Shown here in pieces: positions 1 to 8,196 of a stretch of DNA of 60,077 bases. Below the pieces are notes generated by a model, which made no database searches, was not told the origin of the DNA, and saw only the letters and a program-made list of their open reading frames with translations. Position 1 is the stretch's first letter. The number at the start of each line of letters is the position of its first letter. A program made the position numbers and the translations under genes. This stretch comes from Eubacteriaceae bacterium (lineage in GTDB: Bacteria > Bacillota > Clostridia > Lachnospirales > Lachnospiraceae), in contig CAJTFB010000025.1 in the NCBI GenBank assembly GCA_910575665.1, positions 1 through 60,077 of the forward strand. The letters run 5' to 3'.

Positions 1-129
1 TTCTATAAATACAGAACCAAAGGTTCTGGGAGTGATAATAAAAATAAAAGCAGTGGGCAAAACCGTATAAATACTTACTTTGTTGAGTTTTGCTCATGGC
101 TAATTATATTTTGATTGGAGTGATTTTTT

Positions 130-1443
130 TTGGAGCCCGGTGACGCGACAAATTCTATCGTGCTAAACATTGTTATCATATTTATTCTGTTGCTTTTATC
201 TGCCTTTTTTTCGTCGGCAGAGACAGCGCTGACAACTTCAAACAAACTCAGAATGCGAGCTTTGGCAGAAGAAAAGAACAAAGCGGCGATGAGAGTCTTA
301 AAACTTCTTGAAAATCCGTCGAAAATGCTGAGCTGTATTCTTATATGCAACAATGTGGTAAACCTTTCGGCATCTTCAATTTCAACTTCTCTTGCTTTTT
401 CCATCTGCAAACAGATGGGACTAGAGAACAATACCAGTCTGGGCGCCGGTATCGCTACTGGAATACTGACTTTTCTGATCCTCATCTTTGGTGAGATTTC
501 GCCCAAAACCATGGCAACCATCAATGCCGAAAAAATGGCGCTTGCTTTCAGTCGGTCCATATTACTCCTGACAAAGCTTTTAACTCCTGTAATCTTTGTC
601 ATTGATAAGTTTGTAGTATTCTTCCTTTTTATACTTCGCGTGGACACAAGTGGAGCCGGAAAAGGAATTACCGAAGATGAACTTCGAACTTTTGTGGACG
701 TAAGCCACGAAGAAGGTGTGATTGAGAGTGAAGAGCGGAAAATGATTACCAATATCGTTGATTTTGGTGATTCCATCGCAAAGGACGTCATGATCCCGCG
801 ATTGGATATCTGTATGGTAGAGCTTTCAATCTCTTATGATGAACTCCTCTCGGAATTTACGGAAAGCAAATTTGCACGTATGCCTGTCTATGATGAAACC
901 ATAGACAACATCGTGGGGATCATAAATTTAAAAGATTTTGTATTCTACAAAGGGGATAAAAATGATTTCACCCTGAAAAATCTGATCCGGGATGCGCACA
1001 TTACCTATGAATACAAAAATGTGTCGGAACTCTTTATGGAAATGCGTAAGGAATCCATTCCTATGACCATTGTTCTGGATGAGTATGGAGCTCTCTCCGG
1101 TCTGATCACAATGGAGGATCTAGTCGAAGAGATCGTAGGGGAGATCCGTGATGAATACGATGAAGATGAGGAAGATGAGATTCAGCATATCTCTGAAAAT
1201 GAATACATTCTTCTTGGATCTACCCCACTGGATGATGTCAATGAGCTGTTAGGCATTCCATTGGAATCCGATGAATACGATTCTATTTCCGGCCACATCA
1301 TTAAACTTTTAGAGCATTTCCCGAATCCTGGGGAATGCGCAAATGATGACTACGCTGTATATACTGTACTGGAAGCAGAAAAGAACCGCATTGACAAAGT
1401 TCATATTTTGATCCATCCTCAACCGGAAGAAGAGGAAGAATGA
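130..1443 (+). CDS. CNNM/CBS-domain membrane protein (HlyC/CorC family)
   Basis: A 437-residue integral membrane protein of the CNNM (DUF21) plus CBS-pair plus CorC_HlyC family, whose members are linked to Mg2+/Co2+ transport or export. About three to four membrane segments lie in residues 1-165, with the family signature LIFGEISPKTMA near residue 120. A CBS pair follows at about 210-340 (DVMIPR starts it; IVLDEYGALSGLITMEDL ends it), then a CorC_HlyC domain and a very acidic tail. The start is TTG at 130, chosen because GGAG at 117-120 sits nine bases upstream and no better start is near. It stands alone on the plus strand, convergent with the Tad-like operon. The transported ion cannot be told from sequence. 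Confidence 0.9.
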   Translation: MEPGDATNSIVLNIVIIFILLLLSAFFSSAETALTTSNKLRMRALAEEKNKAAMRVLKLLENPSKMLSCILICNNVVNLSASSISTSLAFSICKQMGLENNTSLGAGIATGILTFLILIFGEISPKTMATINAEKMALAFSRSILLLTKLLTPVIFVIDKFVVFFLFILRVDTSGAGKGITEDELRTFVDVSHEEGVIESEERKMITNIVDFGDSIAKDVMIPRLDICMVELSISYDELLSEFTESKFARMPVYDETIDNIVGIINLKDFVFYKGDKNDFTLKNLIRDAHITYEYKNVSELFMEMRKESIPMTIVLDEYGALSGLITMEDLVEEIVGEIRDEYDEDEEDEIQHISENEYILLGSTPLDDVNELLGIPLESDEYDSISGHIIKLLEHFPNPGECANDDYAVYTVLEAEKNRIDKVHILIHPQPEEEEE

Positions 1444-1507
1444 TCTGGTACAACTTAATATCCTTTCGTTTGTTATGAGCATATCTTATCTGGTATGGCC
1501 GTCAGTT

Positions 1508-1909
1508 CTACAGAGCCAAAGCCAGGTGAGAGTGCTCTTTTTTTTCAAAGATCACCGTTCTTCTCACTTTAATTTCTTTCTCTTTCATATTTAGAAAAGT
1601 GATCTTCTCCGTCACTTCGATGTCCATAAGCCCCTGTTCCACGTCAGCAGATATAACATTCACGGTCATATCCACATCGGAATTTGTCCTCATAACCAGG
1701 GCTTGAAGAAACGCAGCGATAAACTCATTCTTATCTTGAATCCCATAACTCTCCTGTTCCATTACTTCTTTCATCGTCTGTGACACCGACACCGCCAGGG
1801 AATCTTCCAATTCCTGCAAAGCTGCCGTCTTACTATCGATTACGGTATGTATCGCCAACACTAAAAGAATGGCGCTGATACATACCGAAGAAACTATAAC
1901 TGATTTCAT
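1508..1909 (-). CDS. Small membrane-anchored protein, last gene of Tad-like operon
   Basis: 133 residues with one N-terminal membrane helix (about residues 5-24) and a hydrophilic exported-looking remainder with mixed charge and repeated Val/Thr strands. I do not recognise a named family. The architecture, a short cytoplasmic tail, one helix and a small beta-rich domain, is that of a TadE/TadF-like minor pilin. Its ATG overlaps the stop of the preceding gene by 4 bases (1906-1909), so translation is probably coupled. It is the promoter-distal gene of the operon that starts at 9016. Function inferred only from position and topology. Confidence 0.75.
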   Translation of the reverse strand: MKSVIVSSVCISAILLVLAIHTVIDSKTAALQELEDSLAVSVSQTMKEVMEQESYGIQDKNEFIAAFLQALVMRTNSDVDMTVNVISADVEQGLMDIEVTEKITFLNMKEKEIKVRRTVIFEKKEHSHLALAL

Positions 1910-2232
1910 CTTGAATATCCCTCTATCTCATATTTTTTTACGATTCCTGCCAGTGGTATGACATACCGGAATCCAAGCGTGATCTTGGCATCCTTTTTAT
2001 TTTCCTCCCCGTACACTTGAACCTTTAGTTCATATCCCACCTTTTCTGCTCGTTTCTTACAGTCTTCAATGACATCCGCGTCAAAATAACTGTTTTCTAC
2101 CTGTGTCACTACGCTTCCATGAAATTCTCTGGCACTGGAGTACAATACATTTTGTATAATATATGCAATTCCGATCCATATAAATATCAACAAAAGCAAA
2201 AATGTTATAAAATGCTCAATTACCATTTTCAT
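1906..2232 (-). CDS. TadE-like minor pilin candidate
   Basis: 108 residues. I chose ATG at 2232 because GAGG lies six bases upstream (2239-2242); an in-frame start at 2268 would overlap the previous gene by 53 bases instead of 17. The protein begins MKMVIEHFITF and then has one long hydrophobic helix (about residues 9-30) followed by a soluble domain. A glutamate at residue 6 just before the helix resembles the E5 of type IV pilins. It has no leader peptide and no cysteine near the start, apart from one in the soluble part. It overlaps both neighbours and is surely translated with them. TadE-like role is an inference. Confidence 0.7.
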   Translation of the reverse strand: MKMVIEHFITFLLLLIFIWIGIAYIIQNVLYSSAREFHGSVVTQVENSYFDADVIEDCKKRAEKVGYELKVQVYGEENKKDAKITLGFRYVIPLAGIVKKYEIEGYSR

Positions 2233-2734
2233 ATTTTTCCTCATTTCCGTAGGGCGAATCTTTCCCACTTCCCGCTACACCGCCGTAATCAACCAATACC
2301 AGAAGTCTTTTTTCCGTCACCTTACCAGTAATCGGACTCTGGACGTGGACAAGATAACGGTAGATCCCTGGAGTTCCCCATCTCTTTTCTTCATTTTCTC
2401 CTAAAATATTTTTGTATGCTGTGATCACTTTTCCGCTGGCATCTCTCTCTGCCACCTGAATACAACTTGAAAGATCTCCCCGATCAAAATCCAGCGCCGA
2501 GAGATACGATCCAAAATCCACTTTTTCTCCACTTTTTACCTTAAAATCTTTTACAAATAAAACTGGAGAAGTACGTCTTTCCTCATTGGATGAAAAATCT
2601 GTCTTTACGCTGTCAGAAACCCCTCCTGCCCGATGCCATCCCACCAAAAAGGACATGAGTACAATAGATATGATAAAAAAAGATACCATTACTGCCAACA
2701 TTATTTTTCCATATTCCGATATAAAAAACTGCAT
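2216..2734 (-). CDS. Exported protein with leaderless Flp-like N-terminus
   Basis: 172 residues. The N-terminus MQFFISEYGKI carries the E7-Y8-G9 signature shared with three other proteins of this operon, followed by one membrane helix to about residue 32. The remaining 140 residues look extracellular, with a central stretch (about 55-150) having the alternating pattern of an immunoglobulin-like or bacterial surface beta domain and ending in VTEKRLLVLVDYGG. No known family recognised. The start has GGAGG five bases upstream; that ribosome site lies inside the last codons of the 46-residue gene before it. It may be a minor pilin or tip-like subunit, with the N-terminal helix serving assembly. 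Confidence 0.75.
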   Translation of the reverse strand: MQFFISEYGKIMLAVMVSFFIISIVLMSFLVGWHRAGGVSDSVKTDFSSNEERRTSPVLFVKDFKVKSGEKVDFGSYLSALDFDRGDLSSCIQVAERDASGKVITAYKNILGENEEKRWGTPGIYRYLVHVQSPITGKVTEKRLLVLVDYGGVAGSGKDSPYGNEEKYENGN

Positions 2735-2735
2735 T

Positions 2736-2876
2736 TTATCCTCCCATCATTCGTTCCGCATAGTATAGCATAAATTGTGTAATCTTCACAAAAAGAAAAC
2801 CGATCAGCCCTGTCACAAACCCACACTCCAACGCACACAAAATAACCCTGCCATATTCTTTGATCATCTCACTCAT
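2736..2876 (-). CDS. 46-residue Flp-like peptide
   Basis: A small gene on the minus strand, 46 residues starting MSEMIKEYGRV, one membrane helix (about residues 11-32), then KITQ and a short polar tail. It has the same M-x5-E-Y-G start as its neighbours. Its ATG overlaps the stop of the 33-residue gene upstream in an ATGA arrangement (2873-2876) and it ends one base before the 172-residue gene, so it sits between two tightly packed genes and is very likely real. It resembles a pilin stripped to its assembly helix. Function unknown. Confidence 0.7.
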   Translation of the reverse strand: MSEMIKEYGRVILCALECGFVTGLIGFLFVKITQFMLYYAERMMGG

Positions 2877-2974
2877 AACACCATCTCCAGTATCAATGTA
2901 AACACGTAAATTAAAACCATACCCAGAAGTGTAGTGGTTACTGTCTCACCAAATTCCTCGATAAATTCATCCAT
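2873..2974 (-). CDS. 33-residue Flp-like peptide
   Basis: A very short gene of 33 residues starting MDEFIEEFGET, then a hydrophobic helix to the C-terminus. It has the operon-wide motif in the form E7-F8-G9. A strong ribosome site, GGGGGAG, lies a few bases upstream (about 2980-2986), and its stop overlaps the next start (ATGA). These two features, plus the shared motif, support translation despite the size. With only a helix and no head domain, it could be a pilin-like scaffold peptide or a membrane partner of the GspF-like protein encoded just before it. Confidence 0.65.
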   Translation of the reverse strand: MDEFIEEFGETVTTTLLGMVLIYVFTLILEMVL

Positions 2975-3006
2975 ACCGCTTCTCCCCCTTTTCATTAAAT
3001 ACCACT

Positions 3007-4317
3007 TCAATATAAGTTTTGAAATCTTCCCATAGTCATCGTTAGTAAATGGATCAGATCCAGCAGCAGCTTTACACTGGAAAGTACCATCGGAAGCTGT
3101 TTCAAAAGCCCCATCCCCGCCATTTTATTATTCTGGACAAAGACCTCACTTCGATCCATCAGACGGTTGTTCTGAGCCACCAGAAAGTCCAGTTGCCGTC
3201 TGGAATCTTCATAACCATTTGTACTAACAGAATAGAGTATTTTCATTCCTGTCTGTATCTCCGGAAGCTCCAGTTTTCCAAAAAACTCTAAATATGGCTG
3301 CAAATCTCTCGGCGAATCATAAATCTTCTCTGTAAGAGTCTGTATCTCCTGGCGAAATATCCCACCCGTCTGCGCCATGGATTTCTTAAGAGCCTGATAA
3401 CTGCTCTCTGTTTGCAGATAGAGCGTGACGATCATAATCCAATAAGGAAACTCCTGCCTTACATATCTTCCCAACACCCTTTTTGCCACATGAGTTGACA
3501 GTCCGGACACTGCTGCCGGATCTTTCTCCAATGTCCGATATAGTTTCTCCAGGCGAGCCTCCTCTTCCCCTTTGTTTTTACAGCCATCCAACCATTTCAC
3601 TGACAGCTTGCGATAGATCAAAACAATCAGCCACCACAGTGCCAAAAGGACCGCTGTAGTGGAAATCTGATAGATGGGATTGTCCGCTATGCGCAGACCC
3701 AACTCTTCTGGTGTGAGTAGTCTGGATACATAGCACAGTACCGCCGCTAGCCCTGCTGCAACTGCACACTCGGTCTTTATAAATTTCTTTCTCTTTTCAT
3801 AGATCGAAGTACGATTCTTCCAAAACTCCAGATCTTCCAGAAGAATGTCTAGGGAACTCCCGCTATCGCTTCCCGTCCTATCCCCATTACACAAAAAAGT
3901 ATGTATGATCTTCATTCGCCGGCTGTCGTATTCCTTTTCGATCTCTGCAAATGCCGCCTCTAAAATCGCTCCATCCTCCACACCCTCTCCCGTCAAAAAG
4001 ATATGTTTTGCCCTTTGGATCGCCCCGCCCATCCGGCTCTTTGGTTCAAAGAGGGAGCTGCAGTCCTCCATCGCCCTGCCAGTATGTCCCAGCCTGCGAT
4101 AAGAACAAAGAAGCTGTTCGAGATAGATCACCACCTGACCATACTCCTGTTCAAACTCCCTTTCCCGATAGATGTGAAAACGAATTCTTTTCAATGCCAG
4201 GCAGCCGCCGACAGTCAAACATATGATAAGTCCTGTACTCAGGCTATAGACCCACCCTATAACCAGCTGAATTCCGGCGGCAGCCAGAAATACGAACAAA
4301 CTCCGCCCCCATTTCAT
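3007..4317 (-). CDS. GspF/TadB-TadC-like inner-membrane assembly protein
   Basis: 436 residues. Two hydrophobic segments lie near the N-terminus (about 8-42), a helical cytoplasmic domain follows (about 45-180, with the GspF-like stretch YLEQLLCSYRRLGHTGRAM), then a membrane pair at about 188-240, a second helical domain and a final weakly hydrophobic segment. This is the layout of T2SSF/TadB/TadC proteins, which act as the membrane platform on which the Tad ATPase works. Canonical Tad loci have two such proteins, TadB and TadC; only this one, longer than either, is seen here. Its start overlaps the stop of the ATPase gene by 4 bases. The family is reasonably clear, the exact subfamily is not. 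Confidence 0.75.
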   Translation of the reverse strand: MKWGRSLFVFLAAAGIQLVIGWVYSLSTGLIICLTVGGCLALKRIRFHIYREREFEQEYGQVVIYLEQLLCSYRRLGHTGRAMEDCSSLFEPKSRMGGAIQRAKHIFLTGEGVEDGAILEAAFAEIEKEYDSRRMKIIHTFLCNGDRTGSDSGSSLDILLEDLEFWKNRTSIYEKRKKFIKTECAVAAGLAAVLCYVSRLLTPEELGLRIADNPIYQISTTAVLLALWWLIVLIYRKLSVKWLDGCKNKGEEEARLEKLYRTLEKDPAAVSGLSTHVAKRVLGRYVRQEFPYWIMIVTLYLQTESSYQALKKSMAQTGGIFRQEIQTLTEKIYDSPRDLQPYLEFFGKLELPEIQTGMKILYSVSTNGYEDSRRQLDFLVAQNNRLMDRSEVFVQNNKMAGMGLLKQLPMVLSSVKLLLDLIHLLTMTMGRFQNLY

Positions 4318-5381
4318 TCCCCCACCTCCGTCTGAAATACTGAAGATATCCCCTGTTCCAAAAATCTTCTCGCCAGGTTCAAGGGCAGTTTTTCTCCAGT
4401 CATCTCTCCGTGATCCACAAGCAGGGTTATTTCATTTACACTTTTTAAATAGTTCTCCCCTCTTCTGTCAAATGCGCAGATCTGCTCAATCCTCCTGGTG
4501 ATTCTTCCCCCATCTTCCACGATGCTTTTCACCAATATACCAATATTAATAAACCGATAGACATCGTTCAGAATCCGCTCTCTGCTCATATCACCGCCCG
4601 CCATATTTTTTATCCGGTCCGGAATATTTCTGACATCATCAGTGTGAAGCGTAGTCAGTCCATAAGTTCCCGTACTTAAGCTCTCCATTAGATAACGAAC
4701 CTCCTCGGATCTTGCCTCCGAAAGAATGATCCACCGGGGAAGCTGGCGAAGACAAGCTTTGATCGCCGCAGTATAAGTAAAATTTTCCGCCACTTTCATC
4801 TCCACACAATCCTTTCTTGGATTGATCTTACCGTAATGAATCTCTAAAGTATCCTCAATGGTTATCACTCGCTCTGAATCCGGAATAAACCGGGTAAGAT
4901 ACTTTAAAAGCTCTGTTTTGCCGGCTCCCGGCATTCCACATATAGCGATATTACAATGTGCCTGTATACATCCTTCCAGAAACTCCGCCACCTCCTTTTC
5001 ACAGTAGCCCTCCCGAATCATTTCTTCTTTTTTCATACGTCTCACTGCCGGAATCTTTCGTAGTGAGATCGTGACTCCAGAACTTGTGACACACTCGTGT
5101 ACAATACTGATCCTGAGTTCATCTGTCTCCGTCTCCAATACCGGATTCATTTTATTGAAAGGTATGCTCACCACACTAGAGATGAGGGAGGCAAAGCGTT
5201 CCACGAATTCCATCGTTAGCACCTCTCCAGCCTGATACCTTCCCTTTTTCAGATCGTCGATCCAGAGCTGCCTGCCATTCCAGTTGATATCTGTCACATC
5301 CTCTGAGACAATATAGGGATACAGCACTCCATAATCCTGACGTCTCAGCAAAAATCTGGCCTCAAAGTCCTCTATGTTCAT
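4314..5381 (-). CDS. tadA: TadA/CpaF-type secretion ATPase
   Basis: 355 residues. This is a PilT/VirB11-class ATPase that powers assembly of Flp/Tad pili or related secretion. Seen in the sequence: a CpaF-like N-terminal domain, Walker A ICGMPGAGKTELL with K155-T156, an Asp box near VITIEDTLE (about 172-180), Walker B with E222 in IILSEARSEE, and the His box GLTTLHTDD with H246. It is at the short end for the family because most TadA proteins have a longer N-terminal region. It overlaps the genes on both sides by 4 bases, and its neighbours are the GspF-like platform and pilin-like peptides. This confirms a Tad-related operon. Confidence 0.9.
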   Translation of the reverse strand: MNIEDFEARFLLRRQDYGVLYPYIVSEDVTDINWNGRQLWIDDLKKGRYQAGEVLTMEFVERFASLISSVVSIPFNKMNPVLETETDELRISIVHECVTSSGVTISLRKIPAVRRMKKEEMIREGYCEKEVAEFLEGCIQAHCNIAICGMPGAGKTELLKYLTRFIPDSERVITIEDTLEIHYGKINPRKDCVEMKVAENFTYTAAIKACLRQLPRWIILSEARSEEVRYLMESLSTGTYGLTTLHTDDVRNIPDRIKNMAGGDMSRERILNDVYRFINIGILVKSIVEDGGRITRRIEQICAFDRRGENYLKSVNEITLLVDHGEMTGEKLPLNLARRFLEQGISSVFQTEVGE

Positions 5382-5572
5382 TTTTTCCCTCCTGTCTGAA
5401 ATCCTGGCAGTGTAAAGCCAGACTCTGTCTCGATCTCCTGAAAAAAGCTGGAAAACAGTCCCTCAAACATGTTCTGAATCGGTTCCCGAAACAGTACGAC
5501 CACCGATACCAGAGCAAGTACTACCAATACTGCCACTATGATCTTTCCATATTCCTGTAAAAAATCTGTCAT
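5378..5572 (-). CDS. 64-residue Flp-like pilin candidate
   Basis: 64 residues starting MTDFLQEYGKI, a single hydrophobic helix (about 11-29), then an amphipathic segment and a short Gly/Pro tail. In size and design it matches Flp-type pilins. It differs from classical Flp because there is no leader: the glutamate-tyrosine pair that in Flp follows the cleavage site is here at residues 7-8 of the primary product. GGAGG six bases upstream supports the ATG at 5572, and its end overlaps the tadA start in an ATGA. It is the best candidate for the major structural subunit. No prepilin peptidase gene is seen in the window. Confidence 0.75.
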   Translation of the reverse strand: MTDFLQEYGKIIVAVLVVLALVSVVVLFREPIQNMFEGLFSSFFQEIETESGFTLPGFQTGGKK

Positions 5573-5601
5573 AAAATCCCTCCATATAAATATAACTCTT
5601 A

Positions 5602-8196
5602 TTATTTCTTCCTTAACCTGGAAAACATCTCTATAAATTTCTTATTACTCTCTCTAGAAAAGGGGTTCTCCTGGGTTTTAATAAAGGATTTGATCCTTTT
5701 CTTATCCTCTCCGGTGATCACCCAGACCTCCTCGTACTGCTCCTGCCCTTTATTCAGAGAATCTTCCAGGAGTCTGCGGAGTTTTTCGGTCTTCCACACA
5801 GAATCCGGTGAAAGGCTATCTAGGTACTCCCGGCTGATAAAACGCACATACCCCTCTTCCTCAATTGTAATATCGTTTTCCCGATCCACCACATGAACCG
5901 CAAACTCCTTCGCGCTCAACTTTCCCCGCCCATATCTTCTCTGCTCTCCCGGTTTCATATAAAAGCGGTGTCCAAACTGGTCACGGATCCTCACATGAAC
6001 TCGGTAACTACCCGCTCTATCAAAATCCGGCTTCTCCCATGAGATCTCCAGACCATGTTCCAGTTGTTCTTGTGTCTCTATGTCATCCCGGAAACGGATA
6101 CTTCTCCGAAAATCCTGTAAAATCTCCTCTTTCTGAGAATTTTGAATCTCAGATACAAAATAATATCGATCTGACACTTCCAGCTCCGGCGCCGCATTGG
6201 AAATCACCTCATATCTCTGGATCCACTGGCTAGAAACCCCGAAGGAATTAGCTGTTGACAAAACAATACTTCCCTTTCCGAGATGATCAGAATCTGTTGG
6301 GAGCCTGTCCGCTCCCTTTAATTCCCTAAAATCTGGTAAAATAATCTTTTCCACCCGGATTTTTCCCGTCAGGTCTCCCTCTAACTCGTCCTCTGCCCGG
6401 ATGCCATAGTGCATAATCTCCTGATCCACCTGCTCTTCCTCGTAGAATACCAGCTCTGCTTCTCCCCTGGAAAACATTGGGGCTTTTACCCACAGTGCAT
6501 ACAGTAGGATACTCTCCCCATCCTCTGCTAGATTTTTCACCGATCCCTTGTCCTTCCACTTTATCATCCCCGGCTCTGTCACCTTCGGTATCAACTGGGC
6601 AGACCAGCCCACAAACCCATAACCGGATCTTTTATATGTACAGGGATCCAGTGGTACGGTCTCATCCACATAAACCTTCTGCTCCCTCATTTCCCCCACG
6701 CCGCCGTTGGCATCAAATTTAATCACATACTTTTCCCTTCCAATATATAGTCCTCCTGATCTTGCTTCCAGGATAAACCGTTTTCGCTTCTTCAGCGAAA
6801 AATTCTTTTGCACTTCCCTTTCCTGCTCGCCCGATGTAATTCGTACCAGCAATTTTCCCTCTTGGTATCTTTCTGGCACAAGCTCACAACCTCCCCGGAT
6901 CCAGAGCTTTAGATCCACTGTAACATGCTGCTCCTCTGTTATCTGAATGCGGTTTACCTGTATATTTCCAGACAAAAATAACTTTCCTTCATCATGAAAA
7001 ATTCCCTTTTCTCCTCCTGAGATATTTCCACCCCGGATCTGGCTAACCCCCAGATTTCTCAAACCACATTCACTGCCCCGGATCTCACCACCGGTAACTT
7101 TGATGCTTGCTCCATTATTCCATACCGCCGTTCCCGCTCCACTGATTTTTCCGCCAGAGACGGTCAGAATTCCGGAAGAGGTACTACTTAGAAAGATCTG
7201 GGTTCCATGCCTCGCAGTGTTATTCCAGATCTTGCCCCCTGACACTCTAACCTCTGAGGAAGCGGATATATAAATTCCCCCGCCCCTCTGGTCTTCCGCC
7301 CGGTTTTCATAGATCTCTCCACCTTCCAATGACACTTGGCTCTCCTCATTCGTATAGACAGCGCCTCCGGCAAAGGATGCCTGATTATTCCGAATGATCC
7401 CGCCTGTGATTCGCAATCGGTTCTGATTGTAAACAGCGCCGCCAAATCCCCCGGCATTCTCTCCACTTCTATATCCCCTAGCAATGTTTCCCGTAATGGC
7501 TCCGCCTTGGATCCAAACCTCCCCCCGGTTATGTATGCCTCCGCCCCGACCGTCAAAATCAGAGCCCGTCTTCTGTCCGGTCACGACATTGTCTCGGATG
7601 GTTCCACCCTCCATCACGAAACTTCCGCCCTTCTCGACCCGAACACCGCTGCCGCCGGTTATAGACAGATTATCATAGATCACACTGCCCTCTCTCATAA
7701 CCACTTTTCCCCCGGAATGAATGGTGATTCCACCTCCACCATCCGTAAAAGATGTCAGGTTATAATTGGCACATAATCTGGCTCCCTTTTCAAGCAGCAC
7801 CATTCCCGACACGGTCTCTAACAGTCTCCCATTGATATCACCACTGACACTGCTGCTCCGGCCGCTTCCATTTAACGTCACTCCTTCCAATCTGAGACGT
7901 TCTCCCTGCATCCAGAGCAGAGTTCCCTTGTAGACAGGTTTTGTCTTTCTCCGAATCTGGTATCTGGAATTCCCGTCAATTGTCTTTTTTCCCTTTACCC
8001 GCAGCATCCGGCTGACCATGATATCTTTTTTTAAAAGGATAACAGCCTCACCACTCTGTGCCAGCGCTTGTTCCAGTTCCTTGAGAGTTTCTACCCGTCT
8101 GGTAACCGCCGCATCCGCCCTCTCTGGTATCAGAAACGCTGTTGCCGCCAGAAGAAACAGCATGAGAAGGATCCCCCTTCTTTTCACTGCCTTCAC
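5602..8196 (-). CDS. Large secreted beta-helix protein with InlB-like repeat
   Basis: 864 residues. A signal peptide is clear (MKAVKRRG, hydrophobic core, cleavage expected near ADA-AVTRR at about residue 29). Residues about 50-430 form repeated short strands with GG-x-I-x-NN and G-G-A-V-Y patterns typical of a right-handed beta-helix. An InlB-type B-repeat follows (about 490-560, FDANGGVGEM ... GFVGWSA), then Ig-like segments to about 780 and a charged C-terminal domain. There is no LPxTG motif, membrane anchor or choline-binding repeat. The start is GTG at 8196 with AAGGAG about ten bases upstream. This start lies 149 bases inside the upstream gene. Its place within the Tad-like operon suggests a surface or adhesion role. 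Confidence 0.85.
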   Translation of the reverse strand: MKAVKRRGILLMLFLLAATAFLIPERADAAVTRRVETLKELEQALAQSGEAVILLKKDIMVSRMLRVKGKKTIDGNSRYQIRRKTKPVYKGTLLWMQGERLRLEGVTLNGSGRSSSVSGDINGRLLETVSGMVLLEKGARLCANYNLTSFTDGGGGITIHSGGKVVMREGSVIYDNLSITGGSGVRVEKGGSFVMEGGTIRDNVVTGQKTGSDFDGRGGGIHNRGEVWIQGGAITGNIARGYRSGENAGGFGGAVYNQNRLRITGGIIRNNQASFAGGAVYTNEESQVSLEGGEIYENRAEDQRGGGIYISASSEVRVSGGKIWNNTARHGTQIFLSSTSSGILTVSGGKISGAGTAVWNNGASIKVTGGEIRGSECGLRNLGVSQIRGGNISGGEKGIFHDEGKLFLSGNIQVNRIQITEEQHVTVDLKLWIRGGCELVPERYQEGKLLVRITSGEQEREVQKNFSLKKRKRFILEARSGGLYIGREKYVIKFDANGGVGEMREQKVYVDETVPLDPCTYKRSGYGFVGWSAQLIPKVTEPGMIKWKDKGSVKNLAEDGESILLYALWVKAPMFSRGEAELVFYEEEQVDQEIMHYGIRAEDELEGDLTGKIRVEKIILPDFRELKGADRLPTDSDHLGKGSIVLSTANSFGVSSQWIQRYEVISNAAPELEVSDRYYFVSEIQNSQKEEILQDFRRSIRFRDDIETQEQLEHGLEISWEKPDFDRAGSYRVHVRIRDQFGHRFYMKPGEQRRYGRGKLSAKEFAVHVVDRENDITIEEEGYVRFISREYLDSLSPDSVWKTEKLRRLLEDSLNKGQEQYEEVWVITGEDKKRIKSFIKTQENPFSRESNKKFIEMFSRLRKK

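Noticed and set aside
11-27. Perfect 7-bp hairpin CAGAACC-AAA-GGTTCTG
   Set aside because: No T-run follows and the upstream gene is outside the window, so no role can be assigned.
83-110. TTGAGT-16-TATATT as promoter of the CNNM gene
   Set aside because: Transcription would begin right at the ribosome site, leaving almost no leader; unlikely as the main promoter.
1512-1547. Possible plus-strand terminator AGAGC...GCTCT followed by nine T
   Set aside because: The stem has only five pairs with an 18-base loop and lies within the end of the convergent coding gene. It could stop the CNNM transcript, but support is too weak.
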